In this document: one piece after another, positions 22,869 to 32,955 of the stretch
Layout: each line of letters starts with the position of its first letter
Position numbering within the stretch: position 1 is the first letter of the stretch
Assembly (NCBI RefSeq): GCF_019175385.1
Contig: NC_083341.1
Coordinates: 66,125,800-66,189,799, forward strand
Source: Lycium barbarum
Lineage: Eukaryota; Streptophyta; Magnoliopsida; Solanales; Solanaceae
Direction of reading: 5' to 3'
DNA length: 64,000 nucleotides
Position numbers and translations under genes: made by a program
The notes under the pieces: generated by a model
The model's database searches: none
What the model was told of the DNA's origin: nothing
The model's input: the letters and a program-made list of their open reading frames with translations, nothing else

Positions 22869-23014
22869 TGTAATAGAATAATAAAGTGCCGGTATTGATA
22901 AGAGGCTAATAATTTAGTAAACATAATATATATATTTTTATTTTTTTCAAAAAATATTAGAAGCTTAAAAATAGGTATTTTGGCAGAGAGGCGGGACAAA
23001 ATTGGGTGTCAACA
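18639..23014 (-). repeat. 5' LTR of the Ogre-like element (4376 bp)
   Basis: Right copy, the 5' LTR in element orientation. It runs from TGTCACACCC to GGGTGTCAACA on the plus strand and is followed by the target duplication TACAA. It is nearly identical to the left LTR over its whole length. Confidence 0.95.
21898..21905 (-). promoter_or_regulatory. Possible TATA box in the 5' LTR
   Basis: The minus strand reads TATAAATA in a GGGGATATAAATAAGAG context, about 1.1 kb from the LTR start, a plausible promoter site for element transcription. The same sequence is at 9159-9166 in the 3' LTR. Position and word only; no initiation site is known. Confidence 0.35.
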
Positions 23015-23019
23015 TACAA
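23015..23019. repeat. Right target-site duplication TACAA
   Basis: Direct repeat of 5891-5895 immediately after the LTR end. Confidence 0.9.
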
Positions 23020-23510
23020 TTGCTATTGTAAATTGTTGGAAAATCAGCAGCAAAGCCCACATAAACAATTGAAACAAAACAACAATATTTTACTTACCAA
23101 ATGAGCGGAAATTACTTCTGAAGTAATGCCCAGCCAAAAAATTGCAAAATCTATTGGTTTCGTTTTTTTCTTTGTTGAGCAAATTCTTCAAAATGACGCA
23201 CCAATGGAAGAAGAAGAAGCAGGGGAAGCAACAATACTTATGAAGTAATGCCCATGTAGACACTAACGAAATCCAACCAAAAAAATTGCAAATTTGGTGG
23301 TTTAGTTTTTTTTTTTTGTTGAGCAGATTCTTCAAAATAGAACAACAATGGATGAAGAAGAAGCAGGGGAAGCAGCAATTGAAGATGAGGAAGAAGAATG
23401 GAGGGAGAAAAAGAATGAGAACAGGCGGATGAAAAAGAAGAAAGAAGAAGAAGGAGGAAGAATGAATTGAGGAAGGAGAAGAAGAACAGAGGAGGAAAAA
23501 GAGCAAAAAC
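23020..23510. repeat. MULE-side flank with a duplicated 120-145-bp segment
   Basis: This continues the sequence that was interrupted by the Ogre-like element. Segments 23112-23233 and 23235-23379 are diverged direct copies (shared GAAGTAATGCCCA, TTGTTGAGCA, ATTCTTCAAAAT, GAAGAAGCAGGGGAAGCA). The rest is GA-rich and gives a low-complexity minus-strand ORF that I do not count as a gene. Confidence 0.7.
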
Positions 23511-24080
23511 GGTGCAGCTATTGGCGCCCTTGTTTTTGGACCAATTTTGATATTTTAGGGTTTATATTGACTGGATCAAAGTATTAAAAATAAAACTTGA
23601 GGGCAAAATATTAAAAATAAAATTAAGGGTCAAAGTGTCAAAAAAAAAACTTTTGAACAAGGTCAAAATCTCTTAATCACTAATAAAAAAAACATCACCT
23701 CCACTTAATAATTAAAACTTGAATCACTTTTTCTCAACCACTAGCTACCGACACCCTAACCCCCCCCCCCCCCTTCCCAGTTTTTGTTCATTTTTTCAAA
23801 TAGACCTGTGCCAAAGTCTTCTCTCCTAGCTCTAGCCATGTCAGAGGTACTGTTCACCTCTCCCATCCACGCCCCTTCATCTTTTCTCACACGAAATGGC
23901 CTCAAAAGCCTTCAAATCGGCTGAAAATATGACGAATCCCAGAGAACTTGGGGATTTGATGGGCAATATCAAAATTTTCAACCAAAATCATCAATTCTTG
24001 TACTTGTTGGTTGTTCCATTTTTTTTTACCGAACCCTCACCCCCACCTTGGATGATTTTCAAATTTCAATTACCCTCTTG
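23511..24080. other. Flank, possible MULE end, C14 run
   Basis: No gene. About 23560-23680 has GGGTCAAAGTGTCAAAAA-like words that could belong to the terminal inverted repeat of the MULE, but the partner end is not in the window. A C14 run lies at 23760-23773. A 70-codon ORF at 23896-24108 has no recognisable domain. Confidence 0.4.
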
Positions 24081-24086
24081 TTTTAG

Positions 24087-24094
24087 TATAAATA
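24087..24094 (+). promoter_or_regulatory. TATA box of a putative transcription unit
   Basis: TATAAATA followed by a pyrimidine-rich stretch that looks like a plant 5' leader (24120-24250). It could drive the antisense gene fragment at 26548. The inference rests on word and context only. Confidence 0.4.
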
Positions 24095-24300
24095 CATGGT
24101 CTTGGTGACCATCTAGACAGAGATTGATCTCCCCAACAAATCTGAATACAATTACTTCTTTTGTTCTCTGATTTCTCAGTTCGGATTTCTCTTCTTTATT
24201 CACTCTTCTGCTTTGTTTCTATTTGAATACTAAAACTTGGGTGTTGTGGTGAAAGTAGGATTCATCATCGACTTAGCCTCAGTCGTTGCACACAAACAAG

Positions 24301-26547
24301 GTAACCTTCGTTAAATATTTGGTTCTCTTGATTTGGTCAAGTTCACATCTGTTTGATTAATTTGTGTGTGAAAAGTGTGATTTGAGATTACTTTCCAGTG
24401 TTTTTTTTTTCAGTCTTAGAATTCCATGTTTTGTGTCTTCAAGTTGTATTGTATAATTTGATTTCATCTATGTCACTAGTTAGTGATGTTTCATGCTCAT
24501 TTAGTATTTTCTTGAATATTTTTTTTAGTTCTGTGCATTCCCATTTCATGTAGATTGGTTCGAATCCAATTTTGTTTGAGTTGGACAATAAAATAAAATA
24601 AAGATCTTTTCTTTTATGCGAAAGTATGAAGCTGCTGTTATAGTATGCTTTTGTATTCTTCTCCTTAAAATTCTATTGCTAATGTTTATGCTAAGAACAA
24701 CAGTAGCTTGAGTGAGACTAATTTTTTTTTAAGGTTAAGGCTTAATCACTAATCCTCTCAAATCTGAAATGAGATTTAGCATGGCTGACATGTCGCTTTC
24801 CAGTTCAACACTAGACTAAAATGAGTCGTTGCTTTCAAATTTTGTTCATAATGGTAGGTGTTTGTTTAAAAGTCGAGGTTTGACCAGGCTGGGGATTTAA
24901 AGGTTTGAAAGGGCTGCTGCGAATAGGTGTTCATCTTTTTTCCAAAATCCATCTCTGTTTTTTCCTTTTTTTAAAGGATCTCTCTTAAATCGCATGTCTA
25001 GATTAAGTTTTGATACTGAACTTATCTTAAAATGATTTTCACATGTTTCCGAACTTCATATTCGTTTCTTTTATTTAAACCAAGTTTTGTTTTTGAACCA
25101 ATCTTTAACAACAGGGATATGGAGTAGTTTAGTTCACTGTTCATCTCTTGTTTGATAAGCTGGTGTATATAAACTCTTTTAAAGGATTCTCTATTGTAAA
25201 ATATTAGTAAATTTGTCATTGCTTAAAATTTATTAGAATCACTTTCTTTGGAAACCTTGTTCCCCTTCTCAGAACTATTAGAGATTAGCTGATAAATTCT
25301 GAAATCCCCGATAATAGAACTATTTCAGTTATGCCTTATGTATTTTTTTTATTTCTTTCATGTAAGAGATAGTTGGTTATCATCATGTAACATATAAATT
25401 CTTGTCTTACATGGATTCTGTTGCTTTTAATTTTATTTTATGCAGTTACGAGTTAATTACCTTAATTGTTATGGGAAAAATTTGAATCAGCTTTAAAGTA
25501 TTCTTCAGTGGTTAAGGGCTTATTTCAAAACAAAAATAGGTCTGGAGTTGCTTTGACATAGCTGCTAATTTGGTTCCTTCGTTTTGTTTTTCTTAAAGTC
25601 TTAAAATGAATTCTTTGAGTATATATGAGATAATTCTGTCCTATGTTGTTTGAAATGTAAAAATGGTTGAAACTCCCGGTTGCGATTTCTAAATTTCAGC
25701 TTGGTCTTTGTTTATGTTCGTAAAGAGTCCCTAACTTGTTGGAGAATATCCCTTTCCTTCTATGTTTAGTTTAATAAGAACTAGATTATGCTAAAGTGAT
25801 AGTTTTACTCAGGCAGTTTGATACTTATTTGGTAATGAAAAATTCGAATTTCGGATTAGGGGTAACATCGAACAATTGAGGTTGTTTCCAGGTCTTTTTA
25901 TTTGTTTCCTGTGACGACTAAGTTTTCTTTTTCTTAAAACAAGTTTCCAAAAGTTTGAACACGAAATAGTGTAGTTTTTCTTTTCGGTCCTCTTTTGTAT
26001 TTAATAAACTAGTTTGAATATTCTGTAAAAGATCTTTTCTTCTTGAAGTATCGTCTAAGAGCAGCTTAATTTGTTTCACCAATTTCAGTTTGATATTTTC
26101 TCCAACTTAATGTGTTGTCTTTTCAAATAAGTTGTGTTCAAATATAAAAGATTGTTACCAAGTGCTTTAGATGATCAAGTTTTCTGTAAAAACTAATTTC
26201 AGGGAATTAGATATCCTCCTGATGTGTTTTAAGCACTGCTGTTTTTGTTTTATGTCGTGTGGGACTTGTAAGCTTACCTTCAAACCTTTAGGATAATTTT
26301 AGGTAAAGCATGCTATGAGGTCGAGGTTTACAAAAGTCATTACTTGCTTAAAATCTCTGCACTTGTTGAGTTCTCACCTTAGTTAAAAAAAAAGAAGCCT
26401 CTTTTCACCTTTTTTAATAGAATTGATGGTGTGACGATTTTAACTTTGGCGTGCCTAAAACCGACTTAAGTTCAGTCTTTACTTATTTGTTCTCGAGTGT
26501 CTAAATAATTACCAGTTCAAGCTCATACTCTCTTTTGCTTTGACAAC
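24301..26547 (+). other. Long T-rich intron-like stretch
   Basis: 2.2 kb of T-rich plus-strand sequence with no ORF of note. It opens with CACAAACAAG/GTAACC, a good plant splice donor, and ends with TTTGACAACAAG/TTGAGG just where similarity to the antisense gene of the other family A copy begins. It could be an intron joining a 5' leader to the last exon. The left limit of the family A element lies somewhere in this stretch or before it. Confidence 0.4.
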
Positions 26548-26781
26548 AAGTTGAGGATAACAAGAATGTGGGGTAACATGTATCCCAATATGCTGATGCC
26601 AGTGGAGGACGATGATGACTCTGAGCAGTACTCCTTCGAGAGCGTGCCCCAGGAGGATGGTGACCAGGGTGGATTTGATGATGTTGGTGGTGGCGGCTCG
26701 GATGATGATGGTGCGACTAGCATGCTGTCGGCCGAGAGATTCCCTTTTCCCCCTTTTAATTATGCTTGGTTGCCCTTGTAG
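26548..26781 (+). pseudogene. Last exon of the family A antisense gene
   Basis: Encodes RITRMWGNMYPN, then an acidic tail rich in Asp, Glu, Gly and Ser. It matches the C-terminus of the gene at 45539-46943 (KGMWGKMYPNDLLPVEDDDD...). The similarity runs on past the stop into the 3' tail (TATGCTTGGTTGCCC, TGTAGGGCC). No other part of the protein is present here. The gene lies on the strand opposite to the LTR and primer site at 27544-30205, the same arrangement as in the other copy. Function unknown. The fuller copy resembles what is called a putative plant transposon protein domain. Confidence 0.65.
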
Positions 26782-27543
26782 GGCCTTTTATTTTTGCAGA
26801 CAATCTTTTTATTTGGTTTGCCTTGTTGGCTTGGATGTTTTTGGAAACAATTTCTGTTGGTTGTGGTTAGCCTTGTTTGGGCTTAATATGCGGATATCTT
26901 GTTGGAATATTGGACTATTTGGTTCCTGTTTTGGTAATAGTAGTTGGGTTTGCAGTAGAGACTTCAGTGGTCCTTGCCCTTGTCGGGCTTGTTTTTATAT
27001 AACTGATGTTTTGGAATACTGTTACTTTTATCAGGTGTGTCAAATAGCGAAAACAGCGGAAACAGGTTGGAAACAGGGGAATTCAGGCTTTGATCTTCAG
27101 GCACGCAGCACCTGTGGCCTCTCAGACCGCTATAGCGGTCCCGCTTCGGTGGAGATGGGACCTCCACGACGGTCATGAGGTACATTGGGTATACCGCTAT
27201 AGCAGTAGATGAGACGCTATAGCGGTGTCGTCATAGCGGCTGAGGGACCGTTGTGGCGGTACCATTGAATAGTAAGATCCAACATTTTTCGACAATTTGC
27301 ACTCTCAGAATAACCAATTTGGAACGACGTATCTCACTTTCCCGTGTAGATACCAATTGAAATCGTCGACATACCAATTAGGCACATCGAGATACCAATT
27401 AGACTGAAGTAGCACGATTCGAAAGAAAGAAGGGAAATTTCCTAAATGCCCTATAGCCTCCCGTGGATGGGCACGGACGTCTACGTACCATTCCACAAGA
27501 CTCTACTAGACATTGCTCTTGTACTTGTGAGACTAGTAACTTA
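26782..27543. other. Family A interior between antisense gene and primer site
   Basis: Non-coding. It includes the shared 3' tail of the antisense gene, a palindrome cluster (27127-27262) and a region with several GATACCAATT words (27305-27410) that is also present in the other family A copy (AATTGGTATCTCGG, 44936). Confidence 0.65.
27127..27262. repeat. CCGC-N4-GCGG palindrome cluster 1
   Basis: Contains ACCGCTATAGCGGT and several mutated halves (ACGCTATAGCGGT, CATAGCGGC, GTGGCGGTACC). Same motif as the clusters at 29908, 38931, 45079, 47070, 47936 and 48549. Confidence 0.8.
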
Positions 27544-27557
27544 GGCTCTGATACCAA
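27544..27557 (-). other. Primer-binding site, family A (minus copy)
   Basis: The minus strand reads TTGGTATCAGAGCC two bases after the LTR end GGGTCGTGACA. This is the standard plant initiator tRNA-Met primer site. It shows that the interior lies to the left and that the LTR to the right is a 5' LTR. Confidence 0.88.
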
Positions 27558-27559
27558 CT

Positions 27560-30205
27560 TGTCACGACCCAATTTAGGATCGCGCGGGCACCTACCTTTC
27601 CCTCTTCGGTAGGCGAACCCTCGATTCAATAATACTTCGATTAATAAAGACAATTTGACAAATCAGATAATTAAGTACAATCAACAGTGGAATTCAATTC
27701 ATTTAATAACTTAAGATTGAAGGTGTTTACAACAGTTAAATGATTACAGATTTATTCCGACTCCCCACGACCTAGTCTAGACTAGTACAAGAGCGACTAA
27801 TGACCCCGACTACTACAACATTCTACGACTCAACCTCCATCCCGGAATGAAGTGGGAGGAGGCCTTTAAGATAGGCACCACGCATTTCCGGACATGTCGC
27901 AATCAACAACTTGAAAACACTCTACACCCCCAAAAGGGTGTAGCAAGAACAGTATCAGTACAATCAACACGTACTGAGTAAGTATCATAGGTCGACAATG
28001 GTTAGAAACACATATCAGTAAAAAAAATCACAAATAAGCAGGATAAACAACTAGATCAAAACTATACATCTATTTACCGCATATTATAATATCAAGGTTC
28101 TTATCCTACATCCTTTGTAGGCCAAACATATCACCGATCCTAAGAATAATTCTAAGAGATAAATCTACATGTATAAGGCAATCCAAATGTAATCAAGTAC
28201 ATGTCATCGCCTAAGTAGCACATCTAATCCCAATTATACCAAGTCCCGATAGGTCCAATCCGAATCCAACATTACAAGTACAACACCAAATCATCTCAAT
28301 ATATACTGCTATGCAATGCAATAATGTATGTATGCAATGCAATGCCATGCAAATGCTCTGTACACATGTACTCCGGACGGAAATATCGACGCATCGGTAG
28401 CACAACTCAAGGTGCCTCGCGAAGTCTAAGTGCCACCCGTCGCGGATCTTTGCCCAACAGACAGATGAGACCCCAGATCTTTGCCCACCGAGGGTTCTAA
28501 CTGGCACCACCCTGGGGGACCCACGGAGTCCATGCAGTCACTCAATCCACGATTCTGGAATAAAAAATGGATATCGGACTCTCACGTCACCAAAGTAGAA
28601 ACTGAGCCCAGCCCATCACAGTGTTTCATTAAATATCATTAGTATCTAAACAATATATATCATGAAGAATGAAAGTGGGTGCAATACATGAATCCACATC
28701 AATAATCATGCTCAATATCGACAGTATATCCGAATCACAAGTACCAGTAGTGGGTACGCCAACAACATTGAAATCAAGATGGTAAAATAGAATCCAATGT
28801 CCACCAACAATACATGGCATTGAGCCCACACAATAGAACAATCAATTCACAGTACGATGCTACCACTTTCTCTATCAAACATTCCTATATGATAGATCAT
28901 CTTCTACTTACAAGACATAATTACTACCAGTCTAGAATTAGATTTTCTATCGTTGATATGTTTTGTCCTTTCGATTATCAACTAGATTCACTATTAATTA
29001 CATAACCCAAATTAATTGCATATTACGGAATTCCTCATCGTGAGACATAGAAAATAAGTACCACTCACTACTTCCAAGTCACATAAACCCACCGAGACTC
29101 ACGATAACCAAATTAAGAATCCTAAAGAATCTACAGGCCACAAGCCCGAACATACAATCACATAATAATACCATCCTATGATTCCATCCAGTCCCCCGAT
29201 TCCTACGCATGCATTCTCCGTTCCTTCTAATACATGAATATGGGAAACTAACCGGAGTCTACTAGAAGGAAAGCCATAACCTACCTCATGGCCGAGCGGG
29301 TACCACGAACATCCATTGATTCTTCAACTCGATCACCACATTGTAATCCACACGAAAGAGCTTGGAGACAACCATGAGGCCCAAGAATAGAAATTACCAT
29401 TAGAATCCTGATAAGAGATTTTGGATTAATAGGGAAGGTTTGGGATCTTAACCCACTTCTAGATTCTATCTATAATAACACTAGGTGATCTACCAACTTT
29501 TAAGCTTATATTGAGAAAGACACATTTTCAAGATCCATGGAAGAACTCATTTTTAAGAAGAAAGAAGGTAGGAATCTAGGTTATTAACTCATTTAGGTGA
29601 AGAATATGGAAGATTGCTTAATGGAATCCATGTGAAGGATAAGCTAACCCAACATTCCCCCAACTCTAGGGATTTGGAATACCCATTTGGTGGTTTTCTA
29701 GGTGAAGACCTTTAGGAGTAATTTACTAGGTGTAAGAAGAATTTGAAATTGTTAGAAGGATTATCATGACCAACAATTTGATTATTTTGACTTCCCAAAG
29801 GGCCTGGGCGGTTGGAATTTAGGGTTAGGAGAAAAATTGGACCAATTTCCGAAATAAGGTCTTAAATAGGTAATTCACTATACGTGACCACCCCAGCAGC
29901 ATGTTCACCGCTTTGGCGGTACCGCTAGGGCGGCTGAGTGGCCACTATGGCGGTCTACTAGCCCAATTCTCTAACCGCCATGGCGATTCTTCAACCGCTA
30001 CAGCGTAACTGCTGTAGCGCCTTTTCTGCCACTGTGGTGGCCCAACTAGGTCTGGTGGCCCACATTTCAAATTCTCATGTGCTGCGCACAACAGTTTTTA
30101 AATTACTTAGAGATTTGCAAAATATAACTGAATGAAGACATTTTTAAGGTGTCAGAGTTGCGAGTTTCCTTGAATTTCACAGTAACGATGAAACGGGTCG
30201 TTACA
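27560..30205 (-). repeat. LTR family A, minus copy (2646 bp)
   Basis: Plus-strand ends TGTCACGACCC and GGGTCGTTACA. In element sense it starts TGTAACGACCCG, like the LTRs at 38758 and 48384. It contains a palindrome cluster at 29908-30050 and a CAGTAC/GTACTG hairpin at 27951-27985. A primer site lies on its left, yet sequence typical of the 3' interior, including the hairpin GTTCGAGGACGAAC, lies on its right, so it has interior sequence on both sides. Confidence 0.88.
29908..30050. repeat. CCGC-N4-GCGG palindrome cluster 2
   Basis: In family A LTR, about 150-300 bp from its 5' end. Contains CCGCTTTGGCGG, CCGCTAGGGCGG and several decayed copies (CCACTATGGCGG, CCGCCATGGCGA). Confidence 0.8.
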
Positions 30206-30480
30206 TCAGATACCAAGTGAACAACCGTTCGTCCTCGAACAGCAAGGTAGGGTGCAGGCGCGGACGGTAATGCAGTTAGCTGCCAGGACTTAATAGTACA
30301 TTCTTACTCTCGTATCTTGAATTTAACAGAAGGACATAGGACAATTAACGTAGTCGAGGAACCTTTCGTGACTCAGTGCTCTCAGACGTAACTCTATAGA
30401 AATCACCCGATTAAACTCGACCCTCCGAGGTCACGTACCCACCCATAGTGGTGATCATCTAAGTTACTCGGACTCAGGTG
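30206..30480 (-). other. 3' interior end of a second family A element
   Basis: In minus-strand sense this leads into the LTR start. It carries the hairpin word GTTCGAGGACGAAC (30225-30242) seen before other 3' LTRs here, and resembles 48110-48383 before the plus-strand family A 3' LTR. No gene. Interrupted on the right by the hAT element. Confidence 0.65.
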
Positions 30481-32955
30481 TGGGTGTTTGACACGGGTAC
30501 GGATCCGAAGATCGGATCCTTCATGATCTAAATTTTAGGATTCGGGGATACGGATTTAGGTACGGGTACGGGTACGGGTGCAGGGATACGACAAACTAAT
30601 AAATTGAAAATCTAAAAATATAAATCTAAAAATATGCATAATAATGAGATATTATGTAGAAAAATTACATGTAACTTGTGCCTTACAGAGTGTAGTAACT
30701 AAGTCTTTTATTTATGAGGACCGAGAAGCCTATGCCTATCTCTCCAAAATGGCACGATTCATCAATTTTCCTACAACTCACACAACAAAGTATTAAAATA
30801 AGATATTATAAACCTATTGAAATAAAACAAATAAAACTTAAAAAATAGATATAGAGATATAAAGCAAATGAAATTATGAAACATACCCTTAGAAGTTAGA
30901 ACTAAACAAACTAACATAGAGTCACAAGTCAAAAGTTTTAAATAATTAGCTATTTAAATTATGAAATTAAGTTAGTCAAATGACCACAAAAAGTGTTACA
31001 CAAATTGCAAGTTCACAAACCAAAAATAAGTACATAACATGCACATTTAGACTAAGCTAGACTTGTCACTTGAGGCATTCTACATGAGTACATTCTATTC
31101 AAAGGTCATCTTCCTCAATCTCTTCAATGGCAACTTCTTGCAAATCTTCAACTTCCTCTTCAAAGAAGATTCCTTCTAGTTGACGTTCATCTATTGACAA
31201 TTCAACTAGATCATCGATACTTTCATCAATATTAAAATGATCTCCGCCTAAAATAACACCAAAATGAATTTAGAAGATTGTGCGAGAAACTTATCATGCT
31301 AAAAGAATTACTCAAGAAATATCAAATGATGGATATGTAGATATACCTATATCCCAATATTTGCTTGGACCATTTGTATATTTTTCCTTTCTTCGAGAGA
31401 GCAAGCGAAGATTATAATGCACAAACACTAAATCTTCGGCTCTAGAAGTAGCTAGCTTGTTTCTCTTAATACTATGGATCAATGAAAAAGTGCTCCAATT
31501 CCTTTTGCAACAAGATGAAGAAGCCGATTGGTAAAGCAATTTGTAAGCCAAACTTTGTAAAAGTGGAGCATTTATACCATGGTTAGCCCACCAAGATAGA
31601 GGCTCCTCATACCTCATAGTATCAAGCACATGAGGTTGACCAAAGTAACCATTCCCACAACAAAATGCCCCATACTCCAAAAAAGCTTGCTTTAAGTCTT
31701 TTGGATCCTTAAAAAATCTTTCAAAGCATTGGACCCTATTTTGTGAAATCTCTACATCTTCATTAGGAGCTTGTCTTCTTATCCCATTGCCTTCACCTCT
31801 AAGCCACGATTCATGATAATATTTTGGAACCAATGAATGTGCCATATAATGCAACAGAGTATTACTTTTATTCCACCCAGCCACAAGAATTGCATTAATG
31901 GTATCAAAAAAATTTGATTAGCCGGTAATAAGATCATTCCCCTCATGCTCAAATACAATTACCTTCACCTTTTCAATCATTGTATCCCACATATCATAAA
32001 TAAGGTGCAATTGTGGACAATCAAGGTCGGCACTTCTAAGCATGGACACAATTGGCTCCGTACACTTCAAAAAGTAAGCAATAGTATCCCACCATCCGTC
32101 ATCCATCACAAGATATTTTATGTCACGTGCTTTAGCTTCAATTATTTCATCTCCCTTATAATTCTTCCATTCGTCATCCATCACCATTTTTTCCAATGAC
32201 TTTTTTACTGTTTTAATACGAGAAATCATAATAATATGGGAAGCAAATCTTGTTTCCGCAAATTTAACAAAGACAACTCCTAATGTTTTTGAAAATGGCA
32301 TGCGCCATGTCATGATTCACGACAAAATTCTTTAAGCTACTCGCTTGACCAATCAACTGTGCTATCCATTTGCAATTATCAAAGTGAGTTGATTTGTCTG
32401 AAGGTTGGCACAAACTTTTCAAAGCAAGATTTAAACAATGAATAACACATGGTGTCCAAAATATGTGCGGAAAAGTTTTCTCAACAATAGAACCGGCAAG
32501 CTTCATATTACTTGCATTATCGGTGATAATTTGGACAACATTGTTTGCATCAACATCTTCTATGGCTTTAATAAACAACTTAGCAACATAGTTACCATCC
32601 TTGACAATCCTAGTAGAATTGATTGATTTTAAGAATATTGGTCCACCACTAGATGCTCCCATTATATTTATCAATGGTTGTCTTTTAATATCCGACCATC
32701 CATCAGAACAAATCGACAATCCTTTTCTTTTCCATGTATCTCTAATAGGTTGTAATTTTATATTTATATTAGCCTTTTCTGAGGCCAAAAGGCTCGTTCT
32801 TAACCTATTAAAAGTTGGTGGAACATAACCAGGCATAGGGTTCGCTGCCAAAAACTCAAAATACTCTTGAAAGTAAGGAGAAATTTCAAGATTAAATGAT
32901 AAACTTGATGCATAGAACATACGAGCTGCCAACTTGTCAGCTTTGTTTCTGTTAC
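30480..32955 (-). mobile_element. hAT transposon, truncated
   Basis: Holds a broken hAT transposase gene and, at its 3' side (30480-31098), AT-rich non-coding sequence with a GGTACGGGTACGGGTAC stretch near 30555 that may be the subterminal region. Exact ends and target duplication were not found. The 5' part, which would encode the BED zinc finger, is missing where an LTR begins at 32956. Confidence 0.65.
31099..32955 (-). pseudogene. hAT-family transposase, truncated and broken
   Basis: Remnant of a DNA-cutting transposase. From right to left: a DUF659-like segment (32932-32290, SICSDGWSDIKRQPLIN, ITDNASNMKLAG, CVIHCLNLALK), a middle segment (32300-31918), and the hAT dimerisation region (31884-31347, CCKRNWSTFSLIHSIKRNKL). 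A last exon at 31247-31099 (GDHFNIDES...EEDDL) follows a 99-bp intron, 31346-31248, with GT-AG ends whose splicing keeps the frame. Lesions: a frameshift near 32290 after HAIFKN, an in-frame TAA at about 31918 after DLITG, and loss of the N-terminal BED finger at 32955. It cannot make a full transposase. Confidence 0.85.

Larger units (their letters stand above)
5896..23014 (-). mobile_element. Tat/Ogre-like LTR retrotransposon, non-autonomous, young
   Basis: A complete 17.1-kb element with two LTRs of about 4.37 kb, TACAA target duplications, a primer site, a polypurine tract and one long gag-protease ORF, all on the minus strand. No reverse transcriptase, RNase H or integrase motif is found in the 3.9 kb between the protease and the 3' LTR. 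That space is filled with tandem repeats. Very large LTRs, an Arg-tRNA-like primer site, a DGGSGLN protease and a G-patch-like segment after it are traits known from the Tat/Ogre lineage. The element would need polymerase and integrase from a related autonomous element. I compared the LTRs by eye and found one substitution and two simple-repeat length changes, so insertion is recent. Confidence 0.93.

Noticed and set aside
23090..23506. 138-codon minus-strand ORF rich in Phe, Ser and Leu
   Set aside because: Antisense of GA-rich low-complexity DNA containing a local duplication; no domain or supporting signal.
26612..27178. 188-codon plus-strand ORF overlapping the antisense gene exon
   Set aside because: It is in another frame from the recognised exon and runs into the 3' tail and palindrome cluster. 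A shadow frame.
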